A stretch of 56,374 bases of DNA from assembly GCA_964243295.1 (NCBI GenBank), contig CAXTEJ010000021.1, positions 1 through 56,374 of the forward strand, written 5' to 3'. The notes under the pieces were generated by a model. It saw only the letters and a program-made list of their open reading frames with translations, was not told the origin of the DNA and ran no database searches. Each line of letters starts with the position of its first letter. Within the stretch, counting starts at the first letter, position 1. This stretch comes from CAXTEJ01 sp964243295 (lineage in GTDB: Bacteria; Actinomycetota; Actinomycetes; Actinomycetales; Angustibacteraceae). A program made the translations under genes and the position numbers. Positions 53,628 to 56,374 of the stretch are shown in pieces.

Positions 53628-54692
53628 TCACGCCGCGCGGCGGTAGCGGCCACGACGACCCGCCGACCGCAGCCACGGGCAGTGCGACAGCCACACCTCC
53701 GCCGACGGCCCGGTCATCCCATGTCCCACCAACGCCGCAAGCACCTCTCGCCGGGCCAGCTCCCCGCCGGCGTCCGGGGCAAGCGCCAACACCGCCGCGT
53801 CCGAGGCCAGCAACCAGTCCGCTGTTCCAGCCGCCGGAGCGACCCACCCGTCCCGCACCTGCAGGTCTAGCTGCGCGGACGCCCACGCAAGCACCGCCGG
53901 TCCGCTCGAGCACACGACCTGCGGCCCGTCCCGACGGGCGCCCTGTCCGAGCACCGCCGAGGGCAGCGGCCCGACCGCCGCCAACTGACGCCGCACCGCC
54001 CGACCGAACCCGGACCGTAGGTCACCGGCCGCGACCAGATGGCCGCCGGACCACAGCACTCGCGCCTTCTCGAGCAGCCACAGCCTCTCCCCCGCGGGCG
54101 GCTCCGGCGCCACCAACACCCCCGACCGTCGCACTTGCCCGGCTAACGTCGTCAGACGCTGCTCGCCGGCCGCGTCCGGCCACGCCGCCGACCCGGCCAC
54201 CGCCACGCCCCACAGGTCAGCGAGTGCGCGCATCAACGCGGCGCCCGCCTCGCCGTGCGACAGTCTGGCGAGCAGCAGCGCCTCACGCAGTCCGGCGTCG
54301 GTCAGCCAGGGTGCATCCCGTGCCAGCCGCACCGCCGCAGCAAGGACCGCCGGCGGCGGACAGCCCCGCGCCAGCCGCTGCAACCGACGAAGCACCTCAG
54401 CGCGCCCGCGCGCCGTCGCCGCGGCTTGCCCCTCCACCACCAACGCCGCCGCACGCCCGGTGAGCACCGTCGGCGCAGACAGGCCCCACTCCGTCGCGAG
54501 CCGCAACTGCAGGACGGGATCAAACGGCGCCGCCCGGTGCAGCAGTACCCAGCCGCACACCTCAAGCGCGCCGGCCAGGGCCGTCGTCGGCTTCGGCAGG
54601 CGCAGCACACGAGGCGCGACGCCGGTGGCATCCACCGTCGTCGTCAGCACCCCCGGATCACAGCACCCGCCGGCGACAAGATCGACGGTCAC
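53628..54692 (-). CDS. Hypothetical protein (354 aa)
   Basis: A GTG at 54692 overlaps the upstream gene. The protein is helical and rich in Ala, Arg and Leu with repeated short units, such as RAEVLRRLQRLARGCPPPAV, LREALLLARLSHGEAGAAL and ARREVLAALVGHGMTGPSAE. It ends with WLSHCPWLRSAGRRGRYRR. Arg-rich helices and the RRGRYRR end suggest nucleic-acid binding, so a plasmid replication or control role is possible. I cannot place it in a family. A decayed copy of its 3' end follows. Confidence 0.75.
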   Translation of the reverse strand: MTVDLVAGGCCDPGVLTTTVDATGVAPRVLRLPKPTTALAGALEVCGWVLLHRAAPFDPVLQLRLATEWGLSAPTVLTGRAAALVVEGQAAATARGRAEVLRRLQRLARGCPPPAVLAAAVRLARDAPWLTDAGLREALLLARLSHGEAGAALMRALADLWGVAVAGSAAWPDAAGEQRLTTLAGQVRRSGVLVAPEPPAGERLWLLEKARVLWSGGHLVAAGDLRSGFGRAVRRQLAAVGPLPSAVLGQGARRDGPQVVCSSGPAVLAWASAQLDLQVRDGWVAPAAGTADWLLASDAAVLALAPDAGGELARREVLAALVGHGMTGPSAEVWLSHCPWLRSAGRRGRYRRAA

Positions 54693-54898
54693 GACCAGGG
54701 CACGGGTGCAGAGGCCTCGTCCGCGTAGGCGCGCACGCGTAGCTCGTAGGTGGCCGCGACCTTCAGGTGCCAGTGGGCGTTCGCTTCCGCCTGGTGCTCG
54801 TGGCGTAGGCGCGCCGCGTCAGGCCCGCGGCAATAGTCGTGGACTGGACAGTCGCTCGGCCATGCACCGAACGACCACCGGTGTGCCGAGGTCGGCAT
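54689..54898 (-). CDS. Small Cys/His-containing protein (69 aa)
   Basis: ATG at 54898. The sequence has WPSDCPVHDYC with C-x4-C-like spacing and several histidines (LRHEHQAEANAHWH). It could bind zinc. The stop overlaps the 354-residue gene start by GTGA, so both are made together. A TTG at 54931 would add 11 residues. No family recognised. Confidence 0.62.
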   Translation of the reverse strand: MPTSAHRWSFGAWPSDCPVHDYCRGPDAARLRHEHQAEANAHWHLKVAATYELRVRAYADEASAPVPWS

Positions 54899-54959
54899 GC
54901 GCAGGCAGGGGCTAAGTCCCGAGTCGCGCAACGTCCCTGCGACGCGGCGCCTGGCCCAG

Positions 54960-55199
54960 CTAGACCAGCAGAGAGCTGTGCTCGTCCACGGACTGGAAGG
55001 TGCCGTAGTTCAGCCCGAGCAGGACCGTCCGCTCGTCCGCCCCGAGTACGCGGGCGTCACAAACGTTGCCGTCGTCGTCGCCAGCGCGCACCGTTGCACC
55101 AAGGGTGAAGTCATTGCCAGGCTCCGCGAACTTACGCAGAGTGGTCACGACGCCACGCCCATCGGCACTGTTGAAGTCAACCCACACATCACGTGTCAC
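54960..55199 (-). CDS. Small beta-rich protein (79 aa)
   Basis: GGAGG eight bases before a GTG at 55199 decides the start. The translation RDVWVDFNSADGRGVVTTLR, ATVRAGDDDGNVCDARVL and RTVLLGLNYGTFQS has the alternating pattern of a small beta-barrel of SH3 or KOW type. It precedes the two genes above in the same direction and may share their transcript. Function unknown. Confidence 0.7.
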   Translation of the reverse strand: MTRDVWVDFNSADGRGVVTTLRKFAEPGNDFTLGATVRAGDDDGNVCDARVLGADERTVLLGLNYGTFQSVDEHSSLLV

Positions 55200-55264
55200 C
55201 GTCTGCACCTCCGCATCTTCACTCGGTCCTGCTGACAGCAGACTGTAGACGTCCTGGCAAGTCT

Positions 55265-55756
55265 CTACCCACCGATCGCCCCCGCGAGCACGTCGACACG
55301 CGCGATCGGCGGCGCGAACTGACTCCTGAACAACTCGATCGCTGCGTCTATGCCGTCCTCCGACATCCAGACCGTGTGGTGTGGCGGCTCCAACGTCTGC
55401 TCCACCTCGAAGCCTGCGTCGATGAGGTGACCGAGCCTGGTGAACGACAGTTGGGGCTGAGGCAGTCGCGTCCCACAGGCGATCACCAACTCAGACGGGT
55501 TGCCGACGTCCGCGGCGAAGACCGAGATGCCCGGTCGCTGCATCTTCTCGCGGGTGTTCTCACAGGTGCGCTCGAGATCCGACGTCCGCAGGAGACCGCC
55601 GCGAACCACCCAGGCTCCTCGCGGTAGGGAGACCTCGAAGCGCACCGTCGAGAGCACGCTTGCCGGTGTCGAGGACACAGCCACTCGTCGCCTGGGCATG
55701 TCGCTGGGCGTAGGCGTGCCGTGCTGCACCCACCTGGGATCCGTCGCACCGGCCAT
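55265..55756 (-). CDS. Hypothetical protein (163 aa)
   Basis: ATG at 55756 is used in place of one three codons upstream. Several strands are visible (VLSTVRFEVSLPRGAWVVRGG, ISVFAADVGNPSELVIACG), and a helix near the end (DGIDAAIELFRSQF). The ending IARVDVLAGAIGG is hydrophobic, yet too short for a TM helix. No family is recognised. It lies upstream of the small beta-rich gene on the same strand. Confidence 0.7.
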   Translation of the reverse strand: MAGATDPRWVQHGTPTPSDMPRRRVAVSSTPASVLSTVRFEVSLPRGAWVVRGGLLRTSDLERTCENTREKMQRPGISVFAADVGNPSELVIACGTRLPQPQLSFTRLGHLIDAGFEVEQTLEPPHHTVWMSEDGIDAAIELFRSQFAPPIARVDVLAGAIGG

Positions 55757-55971
55757 GTGCGGCAACGTTACTGACTCCCGCGGCTAGACGGCCGCCAGGC
55801 ATAACCAGAAGTCACGGTCCGCATCGCGGCGAACGGTCCGGCATCAGGCCAACGCGTCAAGCGGAGCGGACGAACCCTCGATGTGGCCAGACAACCGCGA
55901 CCCCGTAGTCCTTGAGCAGACCCAGCATGTCGCTGACCGGCGCAGTCCCGACACCACTTATGAGTAGGCCG

Positions 55972-56238
55972 TCACCGCAGCTTCCGGCGCCGCTCGAGCA
56001 TCGCCCGCAGTCCCGACACGAGCTCCGGCTCCGCCTCGGCGACCTCCGGCCGGCCAAGCAGCACCAGCAGCAGCTGGTAGTACCGCGTCTCCGTCATCCC
56101 GAGCTCAACCTGCACCCGAGCGCGAACCCGGCCCTGTAGGTGATGCGCCCGGGCAAAGGTCAGCACCGCACGGTCCTGACTATCGAGGCACTCCCCCAGC
56201 AGCGACAGCTGGCCGGCGCCGGCCTTGGCCGACCTCAC
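55972..56238 (-). CDS. DUF3263-family HTH protein (88 aa)
   Basis: GTG start in a GTGA overlap with the resolvase stop. The core VLTFARAHHLQGRVRARVQV, GMTETRYYQLLLVLLGRPEV and VSGLRAMLERRRK matches DUF3263, an actinobacterial HTH family with the RYYQLL signature. DUF3263 proteins of plasmids and chromosomes are small and presumed DNA binders. Coupling to the resolvase suggests they work together or share control. Confidence 0.85.
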   Translation of the reverse strand: MRSAKAGAGQLSLLGECLDSQDRAVLTFARAHHLQGRVRARVQVELGMTETRYYQLLLVLLGRPEVAEAEPELVSGLRAMLERRRKLR

Positions 56239-56374
56239 GAGCCGTCCTTGGCGAGGGCTCTATATATAGAGGTGCGGCTGACGCCCAGCACAGCCCCGAT
56301 CTGCTCGACCGTCAGCTCCGAGTCGTCGTACATCTTGCGGGCCTGCCGGCGCTGCTCAGCCGACAGCTTCGACG
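56235..56374 (-). CDS. Serine resolvase, C-terminal helix-turn-helix part (enters from window end)
   Basis: From 56374 down to a TGA at 56235-56237 the frame reads SKLSAEQRRQARKMYDDSEL and then TVEQIGAVLGVSRTSIYRAL, the Hin/Pin-type DNA-binding domain. The normal family text before SKLS is a GGRP-like linker, and P is recovered if position 1 is joined to 56374. It is therefore the missing half of the gene at 1-352. A 14-base perfect palindrome CTCTATATATAGAG lies inside the recognition-helix codons. The stop overlaps the start of the DUF3263 gene. Confidence 0.92.
   Translation of the reverse strand, partial: SKLSAEQRRQARKMYDDSELTVEQIGAVLGVSRTSIYRALAKDGS

Overview
The window reads as most or all of a mobilisable or conjugative plasmid from a high-GC actinomycete. 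The evidence is strong GC bias, many GTG starts, dense ATGA/GTGA stop-start overlaps, and actinobacterial families such as Lsr2, SCO6880-type, DUF4913 and DUF3263 proteins. I cannot name the genus from the sequence alone. Both window ends fall inside one serine resolvase gene on the minus strand. The N-terminal half runs off position 1 and the C-terminal HTH half enters at 56374. Strand and frame agree if the ends are joined, with about 25-27 conserved central residues missing. A circular replicon broken at that repeat-prone spot is the simplest reading. No tyrosine integrase, tRNA, rRNA or CRISPR array was seen.

Layout. 1-4.7 kb: resolvase N-terminus, a repeated AAACG-NN-CGTTT motif, and sparse small hypothetical genes. 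5.1-9.4 kb: a tightly coupled five-gene plus-strand cassette (small protein, winged-helix-like protein, P-loop ATPase, PD-(D/E)XK-like nuclease, zinc-finger/winged-helix protein). I consider this the best candidate for an undescribed system, probably defence. 9.6-16 kb, minus strand: a DUF262 (GmrSD-like) protein coupled to a two-TM protein, then a restriction-modification operon with an N6-adenine methyltransferase and two putative endonucleases. Together these form a defence island.

16-22.4 kb: small accessory genes, then a ParA/ribbon-helix-helix partition operon preceded by iteron-like repeats, a large inverted repeat and a helix-turn-helix protein that may be the replication initiator. 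22.5-38 kb: the type IV secretion region. It holds a secreted cell-wall hydrolase, a VirB8-like lipoprotein, an XRE / ImmA-type protease / membrane-PAP2 regulatory cluster, a pilin-like subunit, VirB6-like, SCO6880-like, DnaB-N-like, VirB4-like and VirD4-like proteins, a tiny His-Asp repeat peptide, DUF4913 and a large accessory protein.

38-45 kb: Lsr2 and a minus-strand group of envelope-type cargo (PH-like protein, proline-rich repeat membrane protein, GT4-like glycosyltransferase, two lipoproteins) whose base composition looks less GC-rich. 45.5-50.2 kb: a PDZ-containing histidine kinase, a NarL-type regulator, a UbiA-like membrane enzyme and a receiver-only regulator in one operon. 50.6-53.4 kb: the MobC/relaxase pair, a divergent small gene and a likely oriT between them. 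53.4-56.4 kb: plasmid genes of unknown function, a decayed tandem duplication, DUF3263 and the resolvase C-terminus.

Working model: resolvase plus ParA/RHH maintain the plasmid. Relaxase, MobC, coupling protein and secretion channel move it, with the ImmA/XRE cluster and Lsr2 as probable control. Defence systems and a two-component operon are its cargo. Functions are family inferences unless a motif is stated.
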